Source: Polyangium sp. 15x6
GTDB taxonomy: Bacteria; Myxococcota_A; Polyangia; Polyangiales; Polyangiaceae
Direction of reading: 5' to 3'
Length of the DNA: 64,000 nt
Assembly: GCF_029960785.1 (NCBI RefSeq)
Contig: NZ_JASBQE010000025.1
Span: 62,001-126,000, forward strand
This document shows positions 1 through 8,505 of the stretch, in pieces. Positions within the stretch are counted from its first letter, which is position 1; each line of letters opens with the position of its first letter. The notes beneath the pieces are model-generated. The model was not told the DNA's origin. It saw nothing but the letters and a program-made list of their open reading frames with translations, and did not search any database. The translations under genes and the position numbers were made by a program.

Positions 1-2
1 AG

Positions 3-302
3 ATCGACGAGCGCGCGGTTCCCGTGAACGAGACGGTGGCCGGCGCGTGCGAGCTCTTCGGACTTGATCCGCTCTACGTCGCGTGCGAGGGCCGGCTCGT
101 CGCGTTCGTGCCGGAGGAGCACGCGGCGGCGGCCATCGAGGTGATGCGCGCCCATCCGGCGGCTCCGGAGCCAGCGCGGATCGGGACAGTCCTCGACAAC
201 GCGGCGCCTGGTCGGGCCGGCCGGGTCACGCTCCGGAGCCGTCTCGGCACGAACCGATTGCTCGACATCCCTGCGGGCGAGCAGCTCCCGAGGATTTGCT
301 GA
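3..302 (+). CDS. hypE: HypE, hydrogenase maturation carbamoyl dehydratase (3' end only)
   Basis: Only the last 99 codons lie in the window; the frame is open from base 3, so the gene starts upstream. The visible part matches the C-terminal domain of HypE: a GACELFGLDPLYVA-type helix, then EGRLVAFVP, then the invariant tail ending LPRIC. In the family, the C-terminal Cys is carbamoylated by HypF and dehydrated to a thiocyanate, which supplies the cyanide ligand of [NiFe]-hydrogenase. An intact hyp operon upstream is therefore expected. The stop (TGA) is 18 bp before the next GTG start, so the two genes may be co-transcribed. The tail is complete and not degraded. Confidence 0.9.
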   Translation: MDERAVPVNETVAGACELFGLDPLYVACEGRLVAFVPEEHAAAAIEVMRAHPAAPEPARIGTVLDNAAPGRAGRVTLRSRLGTNRLLDIPAGEQLPRIC

Positions 303-320
303 GCCTGACGGAGGTTTCCC

Positions 321-2171
321 GTGGATCCCACACCCTGGCTACAGCGCTTCTCCCACAAGATCACGACTCCCGAAGGCGCAGCGCGCGCCATCCCGCGCGG
401 TCGCCGCATCCTCATCGGCTCGGGTGCGGCCGAACCTGCGCGGCTCGTCGAGGCCATGGTCGAGCATGGCCATCACCTCGAAGGCAATGATATCGTCCAC
501 CTGCTCACCCTGGGCCCCGCCCCCTACGTCAAAGCTGGGCTCGAGTGCCGCTTCCGTCATACGGCGTTTTTCATAGGGCCGAACGTGCGAGACGCGGTGG
601 CCGAGGGGCGCGCCGACTTCATGCCGGTCTTCCTCTCGGACATCCCCGAGCTCATCCGCTCGCGACGCGTGCGCATCGACGTCGCGCTCATCCAGGTGTC
701 GCCGCCCGACGCGCACGGCTACGTGAGCCTCGGCGTTTCCGTGGACATCGTGCGGGCTGCAATCGACGCCGCCGATCTCATTCTAGCCGAGGTCAATCCA
801 CGCATGCCACGCACGCATGGCGATTCGTTCTTGAACGTCGATCGCATCCAGCACCTCGTGCCCGTCGACGCGCCCCTGCCGACGCGCGCTGCCGAGCCGC
901 TCGACGAGGTCGACCGCGCCATCGGCCGCCATATCGCCAGCCTCATCCCGAACGGTGCCACATTGCAGACCGGCATTGGCAGGATACCCGATGCTGCCCT
1001 TGCCGCGCTCGGAGAGCACCACGACCTCGGCGTGCATACCGAGATGTTTTCCGACGGCGTGATGCGCCTTGCGCTTCGCGGTGTGATCAACGGTCGCAGA
1101 AAAACGCTCCTGCCAGGCAAGCTCGTCACGTCGTTCGTGATGGGCAGCCAGGCGCTCTACGACTGGGTGCACGACAATCCCGCCGTGGAGATGCGCCCCT
1201 CGGGCTTCACGAATGACCCATTCATCATTGCCCAGAACGACATGATGATTGCGATAAACGCGGCCCTCGCGGTCGATCTGACGGGCCAGGTGGCAGCGGA
1301 CACGCTGATGGGCCGCTTCTTCTCGGGCATCGGGGGCCAGGTCGACTTCATTCGCGGTTCGGCGCGCAGCCGTGGCGGCAAGCCCATCATCGCGCTGCGT
1401 TCGACGGCCAAGGAGGGGCAAGTGAGCCGCATCGTGCCCGGGCTCGAGCAGGGCGCCGGCGTCGTCACGAGCCGGGGCGACGTGCACTACGTGGTCACGG
1501 AGCACGGCATCGCCGATCTTTGGGGCAAGAACATTCGCCAGCGCGCGCTCGCGCTCATCGATATAGCTCACCCCGATCACCGCGTTGACCTGCTCGCGGC
1601 GGCCAAGCAGCGCCACTACGTCTTCGGCGACCAGGCCTGCGCGCGCTTGGCGTACCCGTGGGAGGAGGCGCGGCGCGATACGCTACCGGGCGGGCATGAA
1701 GTGCTCGTGCGCCCGCTGCGGATATCGGACGAGGACGCGCTGAAGGATCTCTTCTACCGCCTCTCCGACGAGAGCACCTACCAGCGTTTCATGAAGTTCA
1801 AACGCTCTCACCCGCACGAGGAGTTACTGCAACTCGTGTGCCTCGATTACGAGCAGAACATGGGCCTCGTGGTGATTCACAGCGACAACGGCTGTGAGGA
1901 GATCATCGGCCTCGCCCGCTACGACGTGGCCCCGGCGACGCGGAGGGCGGACATCGCTTTCGTGGTGCGCGACGAATGGCAGGGGCGCGGGGTTGGCACG
2001 TTGCTCATGCGGCGCATGGCCGAGGTGGCGCGGGCACGCGGGGTCACGGGCTTCTTCGCGGACGTGCTGGTGAGCAACAAGCCCATGATGGCGATTTTCT
2101 ACAAAAGCGGGCTGCCCGTGAAAGCCAGTCTGCGAGAGGGCGTCTACCATGTCGAGATCGACTTTCCATGA
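321..2171 (+). CDS. Acetyl-CoA hydrolase/CoA-transferase fused to a C-terminal GNAT acetyltransferase
   Basis: The protein has 616 residues and starts at GTG with a GGAGG Shine-Dalgarno 6 nt upstream. Residues about 1-440 form an acetyl-CoA hydrolase/4-hydroxybutyrate CoA-transferase type domain. The catalytic Glu is expected in the HTEMFSDGV motif near residue 240, and the C-terminal half carries VTEHGIADLWGK. Residues about 455-616 are a GNAT N-acetyltransferase domain with the acetyl-CoA pyrophosphate loop QGRGVG near residue 553. CoA-transferase/GNAT fusions are known in bacteria. Inference: the GNAT part may act as an acyl-CoA sensor or modify a partner. It directly follows hypE, suggesting expression with anaerobic or hydrogen metabolism. 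Confidence 0.85.
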   Translation: MDPTPWLQRFSHKITTPEGAARAIPRGRRILIGSGAAEPARLVEAMVEHGHHLEGNDIVHLLTLGPAPYVKAGLECRFRHTAFFIGPNVRDAVAEGRADFMPVFLSDIPELIRSRRVRIDVALIQVSPPDAHGYVSLGVSVDIVRAAIDAADLILAEVNPRMPRTHGDSFLNVDRIQHLVPVDAPLPTRAAEPLDEVDRAIGRHIASLIPNGATLQTGIGRIPDAALAALGEHHDLGVHTEMFSDGVMRLALRGVINGRRKTLLPGKLVTSFVMGSQALYDWVHDNPAVEMRPSGFTNDPFIIAQNDMMIAINAALAVDLTGQVAADTLMGRFFSGIGGQVDFIRGSARSRGGKPIIALRSTAKEGQVSRIVPGLEQGAGVVTSRGDVHYVVTEHGIADLWGKNIRQRALALIDIAHPDHRVDLLAAAKQRHYVFGDQACARLAYPWEEARRDTLPGGHEVLVRPLRISDEDALKDLFYRLSDESTYQRFMKFKRSHPHEELLQLVCLDYEQNMGLVVIHSDNGCEEIIGLARYDVAPATRRADIAFVVRDEWQGRGVGTLLMRRMAEVARARGVTGFFADVLVSNKPMMAIFYKSGLPVKASLREGVYHVEIDFP

Positions 2172-2385
2172 TGAGGCGCCTCCGAGCGTTCCTGAGCCGA
2201 CACCCCGAGGCGTGCGCGTGGTGGAGCGCGGATCCGCAGGTCGTCGTGCAGGTACGCGGCCGTCGGATGGGGGATGCACGAGGCGAGGCATCAGCCCGAT
2301 CGATCGGCGATGTGAACGAGCGCGGGTCATCGAAGCGGTGACCGGCGGCAGGGCCCTGGCATGACGCTCGCTGTCGACGCTACGC

Positions 2386-3105
2386 ATGCCACCCGATGTT
2401 CAAAACACGGCGGGACGCGCGCAGCGGGATCCTCACCGTCGCGGAAGGGGCGTCCCCCAGGTCGTGCTCGGGGGGCAGGATGGGCTCGTCAACGTGCTCG
2501 GCGTGGCCCTGGGTGTCGCGGCAGCGACGAGCTCCTCGCGCGTCGTTCTGGTCGCAGGCTTGGCGGCCGCGTTCGCCGAATCCCTATCGATGGCCGCCGT
2601 CGCTTACACGTCCACGATGGCCGAGGCCGACGTTTACGAGAGCGAACGAGCGAGGGAGCTGCGACACGTCCGCGACTTTCCTGCCTTGGAGCGGGCGGAG
2701 ATTCGCGATATCTATCGTAAAAAGGGCTTCGAGGGCGACTTCCTCGAAAAAGTGGTGGAGACGATCACGGCCAATCGAGACGTCTGGGTGGCAGTGATGA
2801 TGGCGGAGGAGCACAACCTCGCTCCCGTTGATCGTCGGCATGCGGCTCGAGCGTCGCTCGTCGTGGGCGTTTCGTCCATCCTCGGCTCGCTCGTGCCGCT
2901 CGTGCCCTTCTTGCTGCTGCCCGTTCGCGTCGGAATGCTCGCGTCCGTCGCCATGGCCGCGCTTTCGTTGTTCGGCGTTGGCGCGTACAAGGCACACGTC
3001 ACGACGGGGCGGTGGTCGAGGAGTGGCCTCGAGCTTGCGCTCATCGGCATTGGAACGGCTCTGGTAGGTTATGCCATCGGCACATTGCTCGAGGCGCAGC
3101 CATGA
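2386..3105 (+). CDS. VIT1/CCC1-family membrane transporter (Fe/Mn)
   Basis: The 239-residue protein resembles vacuolar iron transporter (VIT1/CCC1) family members. The first membrane helix starts near residue 30 with GGQDGLVNVLGVALGVAA, followed by AESLSMAAVAYTS, which corresponds to the conserved second helix. A charged middle section rich in Glu and Arg (residues about 80-145) matches the cytoplasmic metal-binding region, and three hydrophobic segments follow. The first 28 residues are basic and low in homology, so the true start could be a little further in. Expected role: export or storage-type transport of Fe2+ or Mn2+ across the inner membrane. Confidence 0.8.
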   Translation: MPPDVQNTAGRAQRDPHRRGRGVPQVVLGGQDGLVNVLGVALGVAAATSSSRVVLVAGLAAAFAESLSMAAVAYTSTMAEADVYESERARELRHVRDFPALERAEIRDIYRKKGFEGDFLEKVVETITANRDVWVAVMMAEEHNLAPVDRRHAARASLVVGVSSILGSLVPLVPFLLLPVRVGMLASVAMAALSLFGVGAYKAHVTTGRWSRSGLELALIGIGTALVGYAIGTLLEAQP

Positions 3106-3305
3106 CGCGCCCGGACGTTCGTCAGTCCAGTACGGATTGCGAGCCCCGCGTGCGGGCATCGCGCGCGCCCGATGACTGCCGTTCGTGAGGGCAAAGCGGA
3201 CGAGCAAACTCGACTGGCTGCTCGTGGCTCGTCATGATGTGGTGACGCGAATACTCGTGATGATGTGGACGCTCGTTCCCCGGCACAGCTCGAGGAGAAC
3301 ACATC

Positions 3306-5921
3306 ATGAAACACGCAGCCCCATACTCCGCCGACCTCCTGAACGACGACGGTCCCCAGCGCACCTTCTCCGGCGAGACGGCGGAGCAGATCGCGATGCC
3401 GCTCGGCGGGATCGGCGCGGGGTGTATCTGCCTGACCGGCGTGGGCTGCCTGGAGGACTTCTCGATCCGCAACCGGCCGGACACCACCGCGCTGCCGGAC
3501 GGGCACGGCGCGCGTGACGACGCCTTCGCCACCCTCCACATCCAGGGAGCGCGGCCGGTCACCCGCCTGGTGGAAGGGCCGTTTCCGCTGGGGAAGATCT
3601 ACGCCCACGGCACCAGGGGCCAGGGCTACCGCGGCGGCGGACACGTGGGCCTGCCGCGCTTCGAGCACGCCGAGTTCCGCGGCGAATACCCTTTCGGCTA
3701 CGTCTCTCTCGCCGACCCGCAGGTGCCCCTGGCCGTGAGCATCACGGGCTTCAACCCCTTCATCCCGCTCGACGACCGCAACTCGGGCATCCCGTGCGCG
3801 ATCCTGGAGTACACGCTGGAGAATCGCTCGGGCGAGGCAGTCTCTTACGACTTCGCGTACCACCTCTCGCACCTGGCGCCGGGCAGCGGCCAGAATGGTA
3901 CGAGCGCCCGGAGCCGGGCGGTGGCCGGGGCGGGCGTCTCCTTCTGGAACACGGACAGCCCGAACAAGGAGAGCTTCGGGACCGCCGCGCTCGCCGTCAT
4001 CGGGCACGAGCCGGCCATCAAGGGGATGTGGTTCCGCGGCGGGTGGTTCGACTCCGTCTCGGCACTCTGGCGCGAGGTCTCCACGGGCACCTTCACCCCG
4101 AACGCGGGCTCTAGCGACGCCGACACCACCGGGCGCAGCGGCGGCTCGATCCAGATGACCGGTACGCTGCAGCCGGGCGAATCCATCACCTATCCGATCG
4201 TGATCGCCTGGCACTTTCCCAACAGCAACGACACGGTTGGCCTTTCGCCGGCCCCTGCGCCGGCCGCCGGCACGGAGGGATGCGGCGGCGCAGCCGGCCC
4301 GTGCTGCCCCAAGGAGCCCGCGCCGAAGTGGCGCCCGTACTACGCGGGGCAGTGGAAAGACGCCTGGGCGGTGGCCGAGTACGTGCGCGGGGAGTATGCC
4401 TCCCTGCGCGCGCGCACCCAGGCGTTCCACGACGCCCTCTTCGGTTCGACGCTCCCCGCCTACGTCCTCGACGCCGTCTCGGCGAACCTGGCCATCCTGA
4501 AGTCGCCGACGGTGCTGCGCCAGGAGAACGGCAACGTCTGGGCCTGGGAGGGGTGCTTCTCGGAGCAGGGCTGCTGCCCCGGCACCTGCACGCACGTCTG
4601 GAACTACGCCCAGGCGATGCCGCACCTCTTCCCGCAACTCGAGCGCACGCTGCGCGAGCAGGAGCTCGAGCGTTCGATGGACGAGCGGGGGCATGTCAAC
4701 TTCCGCGCGGCCCTGCCCGACGGCCCCACGACGCATACCTTCCACGCCGCGGCGGACGGGCAGCTCGGCGGCATCATGAAGCTGTACCGCGACTGGCAGA
4801 TCTCGGGTGACCGCGCCTGGCTCGAGCGCCTCTACCCGCGGGCGAAGCAGAGCCTCGACTTCTGCATCGGCCTCTGGGACCCCGAGCACCGCGGCGTGCT
4901 GGTGGAGCCGCACCACAACACGTACGACATCGAGTTCTGGGGTCCGGACGGCATGTGCTCCAGCATCTACCTGGGGGCCCTCGCCGCGATGGCCGCCCTG
5001 GCCCGCGATGCCGGGCACCCCGAAGACGCGCCCTTCTACGAGGAACTGGCCGCCCGCGGCGCGCGTGTTCTCGATGAGGAGCTCTTCAACGGGGAGTACT
5101 ACGTCCAGGAGGTGATCTGGGAGGGCCTGCGCGATACGTCCTTCGCCGAGAGCATCGCGAAGGTGGACGAGTCGAGCGGGGAGGTGCAGCGCCTGCTGAA
5201 GGCCGAGGGGCCGAAGTATCAGTACGGTAAGGGCTGCCTCTCGGACGGCGTCATCGGCGCCTGGATGGCGCGCGTCTACGGCATCCACTCCCCGCTGAAT
5301 TGCGCGAACGTGGCAAAGAGCCTGGCTGCCATCTTCCGCTACAACTTCCGCCCCGACCTGTGGGAGCACGCATGCACCCAGCGCCCCGGCTACGCCTGGG
5401 GCCACGAGCCCGGCCTGCTCCTCTGCTCGTGGCCGAACGGCGGCAAACCCACGCTCCCCTTTCCCTACTCGGACGAGGTGTGGACCGGCATCGAGTACCA
5501 GGTGGCATCGCATCTCATCGAAGAGGGCCTGGTGGACGAGGGCCTGACCCTCGTCCGGGCGGCGCGCAGCCGCTACGACGGGCGCACGCGCAACCCCTGG
5601 AACGAGTACGAGTGCGGCAACTATTACGCGCGCGCGATGGCCAGTTACGCCCTCCTCGGCTCGCTGGCTGGCTTCGCCTACGCGGCGGCCACGCGCACCC
5701 TCCGGCTGGGGCCGCGCCTCGCCGGCCGGCCCTTCCGCACCTTCTTCAGCACCACGACCGGCTGGGGTACGCTATCGATCGACGGTGACGGGTTGGCGAT
5801 TGAGCTCGCTGAAGGCGAGCTCGCCGTCGAGAAGCTGATCCTGACGCTCGACGGGAAGACACGCGAGCTCGCGTGCGGCATCACGGCCCGGGCGGGAGAG
5901 AGGGCAGTGGTGGCGGTGTAG
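3306..5921 (+). CDS. GH116 family beta-glycosidase (GBA2-like)
   Basis: The 871-residue protein starts at ATG with GAGGAG upstream. Its N-terminal domain has the GH116 signature AEQIAMPLGGIGAGC (residues about 26-40). The large C-terminal (alpha/alpha)6 domain contains GTCTHVWNYAQAMPHLF (about 425-441) and NTYDIEFWGPDG (about 539-550). The Asp in NTYD is the likely acid/base residue by analogy with characterised GH116 enzymes; I could not place the nucleophile with confidence. There is no signal peptide, so the enzyme is predicted cytoplasmic, acting on beta-linked glucosides, xylosides or glucosylceramide-like lipids. It stands alone, with a 200-bp leader and no partner transporter. Confidence 0.88.
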   Translation: MKHAAPYSADLLNDDGPQRTFSGETAEQIAMPLGGIGAGCICLTGVGCLEDFSIRNRPDTTALPDGHGARDDAFATLHIQGARPVTRLVEGPFPLGKIYAHGTRGQGYRGGGHVGLPRFEHAEFRGEYPFGYVSLADPQVPLAVSITGFNPFIPLDDRNSGIPCAILEYTLENRSGEAVSYDFAYHLSHLAPGSGQNGTSARSRAVAGAGVSFWNTDSPNKESFGTAALAVIGHEPAIKGMWFRGGWFDSVSALWREVSTGTFTPNAGSSDADTTGRSGGSIQMTGTLQPGESITYPIVIAWHFPNSNDTVGLSPAPAPAAGTEGCGGAAGPCCPKEPAPKWRPYYAGQWKDAWAVAEYVRGEYASLRARTQAFHDALFGSTLPAYVLDAVSANLAILKSPTVLRQENGNVWAWEGCFSEQGCCPGTCTHVWNYAQAMPHLFPQLERTLREQELERSMDERGHVNFRAALPDGPTTHTFHAAADGQLGGIMKLYRDWQISGDRAWLERLYPRAKQSLDFCIGLWDPEHRGVLVEPHHNTYDIEFWGPDGMCSSIYLGALAAMAALARDAGHPEDAPFYEELAARGARVLDEELFNGEYYVQEVIWEGLRDTSFAESIAKVDESSGEVQRLLKAEGPKYQYGKGCLSDGVIGAWMARVYGIHSPLNCANVAKSLAAIFRYNFRPDLWEHACTQRPGYAWGHEPGLLLCSWPNGGKPTLPFPYSDEVWTGIEYQVASHLIEEGLVDEGLTLVRAARSRYDGRTRNPWNEYECGNYYARAMASYALLGSLAGFAYAAATRTLRLGPRLAGRPFRTFFSTTTGWGTLSIDGDGLAIELAEGELAVEKLILTLDGKTRELACGITARAGERAVVAV

Positions 5922-5983
5922 GTGCGAAGGCGCCCGGATGCCCCAGCGCCAGGCCGGCGCGCCAGAATCGAACTCGATGAGGC

Positions 5984-6200
5984 GCTTCTTCATGCCGGGG
6001 GTACGCAATCCTCCGAGGGGTTTCTCAGCCGCCGGAAGCCGTCCGCGGCCCCTCCGGGGGGGTTTTTCAGCCCTCCGGCGCCTGCTCGCGGGCCGGGGAG
6101 GGGGGTTTGGGAGCCCCGAGGCGCCTGTCGACAGCCTGCCGGGGGGGTTTTTCAGCCTCCGGAGGGTCTTGCCGGGGCAGGCTCGGGCTTCTTCATTGCC
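5984..6200. repeat. 42-bp periodic array with G-rich GGGGTTTTTCAGCC core
   Basis: This fills the 319-bp gap between the GH116 gene and the convergent TetR gene. Units end in CAGCC or GAGCC at 6030, 6072, 6115 and 6157, giving steps of 42, 43 and 42 bp. More degenerate relatives (CTTCTTCATGCC, CTTCTTCATTGCC) lie at both edges (5984-5996 and 6186-6200). The conserved part is a run of 4-7 G followed by TTTTTCAGCC; the rest of each unit diverges. The 43-bp step breaks any reading frame, so a repeat protein is unlikely. Several G-runs could form a quadruplex or a transcription pause on the + strand. Confidence 0.75.
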
Positions 6201-6240
6201 TCGGCATTGCCTCGGCCGCGCACACGGGCGGCATGACCGC

Positions 6241-6843
6241 TCACGGCTGACCTCCTCCTCCGATGCCGTTCCACAAGAGCTCGATGAAGCGCTCGACGTA
6301 GCGCTCCTCGGCGGCAGGGGCCGTCGATCCGCCGCAGACCCGCGCGGTAAACGCCCAGCCGTGCAGCGCGCCAAGGATCGTCGAGGCGAGCGTCTCGACG
6401 TCGCACCTGGCCAGGCGTCCCTGGCTCTGCGCGCGCTCTAGCCACGCAATGAGTGCGCGGAACGCCTGCACTGGCGCCGACTCCCCGGTACGCCCGCGGT
6501 AGGCCTTCCCGGGCGCGATGCCGGCAGCCTGCAACATACCGAGACCGGCCTGCAGGTCCTGAAAGTAGGCGGACATCACCTTGGCGTGCTCGACGAGCTG
6601 TTCGCGGATCGGGCGGTCGTCAGGCCCGGCCTCGAGCGCAGCCACCCACGGGATCTCTTTGGGAGGCCCGAGGGCCGCGATCATCAGCCCCTCCTTCGAG
6701 CCGAAACGGTTGAACAACGTCGTGTGACTCACACCGATCTCGCGCGCGATGTCGGCAGCCGACACGCCCGCGCCGCGCTCGAGGAAACAGCGCCGCGCCG
6801 CGACGACGATCTGCTCATCCGTGACTTCCTTCGGTCTTCCCAT
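6241..6843 (-). CDS. TetR/AcrR family transcriptional regulator
   Basis: The 200-residue protein has a typical TetR N-terminus: MGRPKEVTDEQIVVAARRC, then AADIAREIGVSHTTLFNRFG as the helix-turn-helix (residues about 28-47). A variable ligand domain follows, with a TetR_C-like segment. It is transcribed divergently from the ene-reductase gene at 6952, and the 108-bp gap holds a perfect palindrome (6885-6902). It is therefore probably the local repressor of the ene-reductase/SnoaL/SDR genes and of itself. The inducer is unknown; an electrophile such as a quinone or enone would fit the targets. Confidence 0.88.
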   Translation of the reverse strand: MGRPKEVTDEQIVVAARRCFLERGAGVSAADIAREIGVSHTTLFNRFGSKEGLMIAALGPPKEIPWVAALEAGPDDRPIREQLVEHAKVMSAYFQDLQAGLGMLQAAGIAPGKAYRGRTGESAPVQAFRALIAWLERAQSQGRLARCDVETLASTILGALHGWAFTARVCGGSTAPAAEERYVERFIELLWNGIGGGGQP

Positions 6844-6859
6844 GGTGACACTCGCGGGC

Positions 6860-6902
6860 TTGACAGCCCCTCGTTCAGAATTTATTTCTTTCCGGAAAGA
6901 AA
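6860..6902 (+). promoter_or_regulatory. Putative promoter and TetR operator of the ene-reductase operon
   Basis: A TTGACA hexamer (6860-6865) points toward the ene-reductase. Nineteen bases downstream lies a perfect 18-bp palindrome, TTTCTTTCCGGAAAGAAA (6885-6902), which would overlap the -10/start region. Its size and its position between the divergent TetR and target genes are what is expected for a TetR operator. No good -10 hexamer is visible outside the palindrome. Binding is inferred, not shown. Confidence 0.65.
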
Positions 6903-6951
6903 GTAACTGCAAGCCAGCGCCGTCGAACGCCCATCGCGGAGGAGTACCACC

Positions 6952-8031
6952 ATGAGTCGCCTCTTCACCCCCGTCCACGTCGGCCGTTACACCCTGCCCA
7001 ACCGCTTGGTCATGGCGCCCATGACCCGTTCCCGAGCCGACGACGCCGGCGTTCCGGGCGACCTCGTTGCCGCCTACTACGCCCAGCGCGCTGGCGCGGG
7101 GCTCATCCTCAGCGAGGGCGTCTACCCCTCGGCGATGGGCAAGGGCTACGTCCGCACCCCCGGCGTCGAGACCGAAGCGCAGGTGACCGCCTGGAAGCAG
7201 GTGACGGACGCCGTGCACGCCCGTGGCGGCCTCATTTTCATGCAGCTCATGCATTGCGGGCGCATCTCGCACCCGTCGATGTTGCCCGGGGGCGCAGAGC
7301 CCGTCGCGCCTTCGGCGATCCGACCGAAGGGCCAGAGCTTCACGAGCAGCGGCCTTCAGGATTTCGTCACTCCTCGCGCGCTCACCATCGCCGAGATCGC
7401 CGGTGTCGTGCAGGACTACCGCCTGGCCACGCGCCGGGCGCTCGCGGCGGGTTTCGACGGCGTGGAGCTGCATGGCGCCACGGGCTACCTGCCGGCGCAG
7501 TTCCTGTCGTCCGGCAGCAATCAGCGACAGGATGCATACGGCGGCTCCGTCGAAAACCGCGCCCGCTTCGTGCTGGAGGTGCTTTCGGCGATGGTGGCGG
7601 AGGCCGGCGGGGATCGCGTCGGGATCAAGGTCTCGCCGGAGATGAGCTACAATGACATCTTCGACGCCGACCCGCAGGAGACCTACACCCATCTGGTCGA
7701 AAAGCTCCGCGGGCTCGGGCTCGCGTACCTGCACGTCGCGCTGTTCGGCGCCCGCGTGGACTACCACGCGCTCTTGCGTCCGCGCTTCGACGGCCCCTAT
7801 CTGCTCGGGGGTGGGCTGGATCAGGCCGCGGCCGAGGCCCACCTGGAGGGGGGGCGGGCCGATGCGGCCGTATTCGGCAGCGCCTTCCTCGCCAACCCCG
7901 ATTTGCCGGATCGCTTTCGCCGGGGGGCGCCGCTCAATACGGCGGACAGGGCGACATTCTACACCCCCGGCGCGCGCGGCTACACCGACTACCCAACGCT
8001 CCGCGAGGCTCGACAAGGAGATGCACCATGA
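6952..8031 (+). CDS. Old Yellow Enzyme family alkene reductase (NemA-like)
   Basis: The 359-residue FMN-dependent (alpha/beta)8-barrel protein has N-terminal NRLVMAPMTRSRA (residues about 16-28), typical of OYEs. The barrel motif GVELHGATGYLPAQFL (about 170-185) resembles the family's GVEIHGANGYL-QFL. The FMN-phosphate region GGGLDQ...ADAAVFGSAFLANPD lies near the C-terminus. Such enzymes reduce activated C=C bonds (enones, maleimides, nitro-alkenes) with NAD(P)H. The stop overlaps the next start by 4 bp (ATGA), so translation is coupled. RBS GGAGG lies 9 nt before the ATG. It is probably controlled by the divergent TetR regulator. Confidence 0.92.
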   Translation: MSRLFTPVHVGRYTLPNRLVMAPMTRSRADDAGVPGDLVAAYYAQRAGAGLILSEGVYPSAMGKGYVRTPGVETEAQVTAWKQVTDAVHARGGLIFMQLMHCGRISHPSMLPGGAEPVAPSAIRPKGQSFTSSGLQDFVTPRALTIAEIAGVVQDYRLATRRALAAGFDGVELHGATGYLPAQFLSSGSNQRQDAYGGSVENRARFVLEVLSAMVAEAGGDRVGIKVSPEMSYNDIFDADPQETYTHLVEKLRGLGLAYLHVALFGARVDYHALLRPRFDGPYLLGGGLDQAAAEAHLEGGRADAAVFGSAFLANPDLPDRFRRGAPLNTADRATFYTPGARGYTDYPTLREARQGDAP

Positions 8032-8405
8032 ACGCAGTGAGCGTGGTAGACGCCTATTTTTCCGCCTGGCGGGCAAACGACCCCGATCGGCTGGAGCAGT
8101 TGCTCGCGAAGGACGTCTCCGTCAAGGGCCCGCTCGGGCGGATCGAAGGGGCGAAGGCGTACCGGCAGGCACTCGCGTGGCTGTTCGGGATCACCCGCGA
8201 TCTCGTGATCGTGAAGCAGTGGGTGGACGGTCCCGATGTACTGAACTGGTTCGACCTGCACCATACGAACGGTGCGGAGCCGATGCCGGCGGTCAACTGG
8301 CTGCGGGTCGAGGAAGGTCTCATCACGCGGGTATCGGTGGCCTTCGACCCGCGCCCCATTCTCCCGGCGGGAGCCCAAACCGCGAAGGACTCTGATCACC
8401 CATGA
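8028..8405 (+). CDS. SnoaL/NTF2-like small protein
   Basis: The 125-residue protein has the fold pattern of the SnoaL-like/NTF2 superfamily: an N-terminal helix (VVDAYFSAWRANDPDRLEQLL) and then alternating strands ending in an extended C-terminus. This cone-shaped fold serves as a small-molecule pocket in cyclases, isomerases and binding proteins; no catalytic residue can be assigned from sequence. It overlaps the ene-reductase by 4 bp and precedes an SDR. It probably acts on, or shields, the same small-molecule substrate. Confidence 0.75.
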   Translation: MNAVSVVDAYFSAWRANDPDRLEQLLAKDVSVKGPLGRIEGAKAYRQALAWLFGITRDLVIVKQWVDGPDVLNWFDLHHTNGAEPMPAVNWLRVEEGLITRVSVAFDPRPILPAGAQTAKDSDHP

Positions 8406-8505
8406 AGCAGGCGAGCGTAAAGGAGAGCAGCGAGAACACCACGCGCACCGTTTGGCGGGCACCTGAGCCGCGTGGCCAGGACTCCGACGTGATGATGAGA
8501 ATCTC

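Noticed and set aside
3069-5513. Long minus-strand open frame (814 codons) opposite the GH116 gene
   Set aside because: It is the mirror of a strongly conserved glycosidase in very high-GC DNA; its composition is Arg/Val/Ala-rich with no recognisable domain.
5965-5985. tRNA T-arm-like sequence (GTTCGATTC on the minus strand)
   Set aside because: No acceptor, D-arm or anticodon arm can be folded around it; a chance match.
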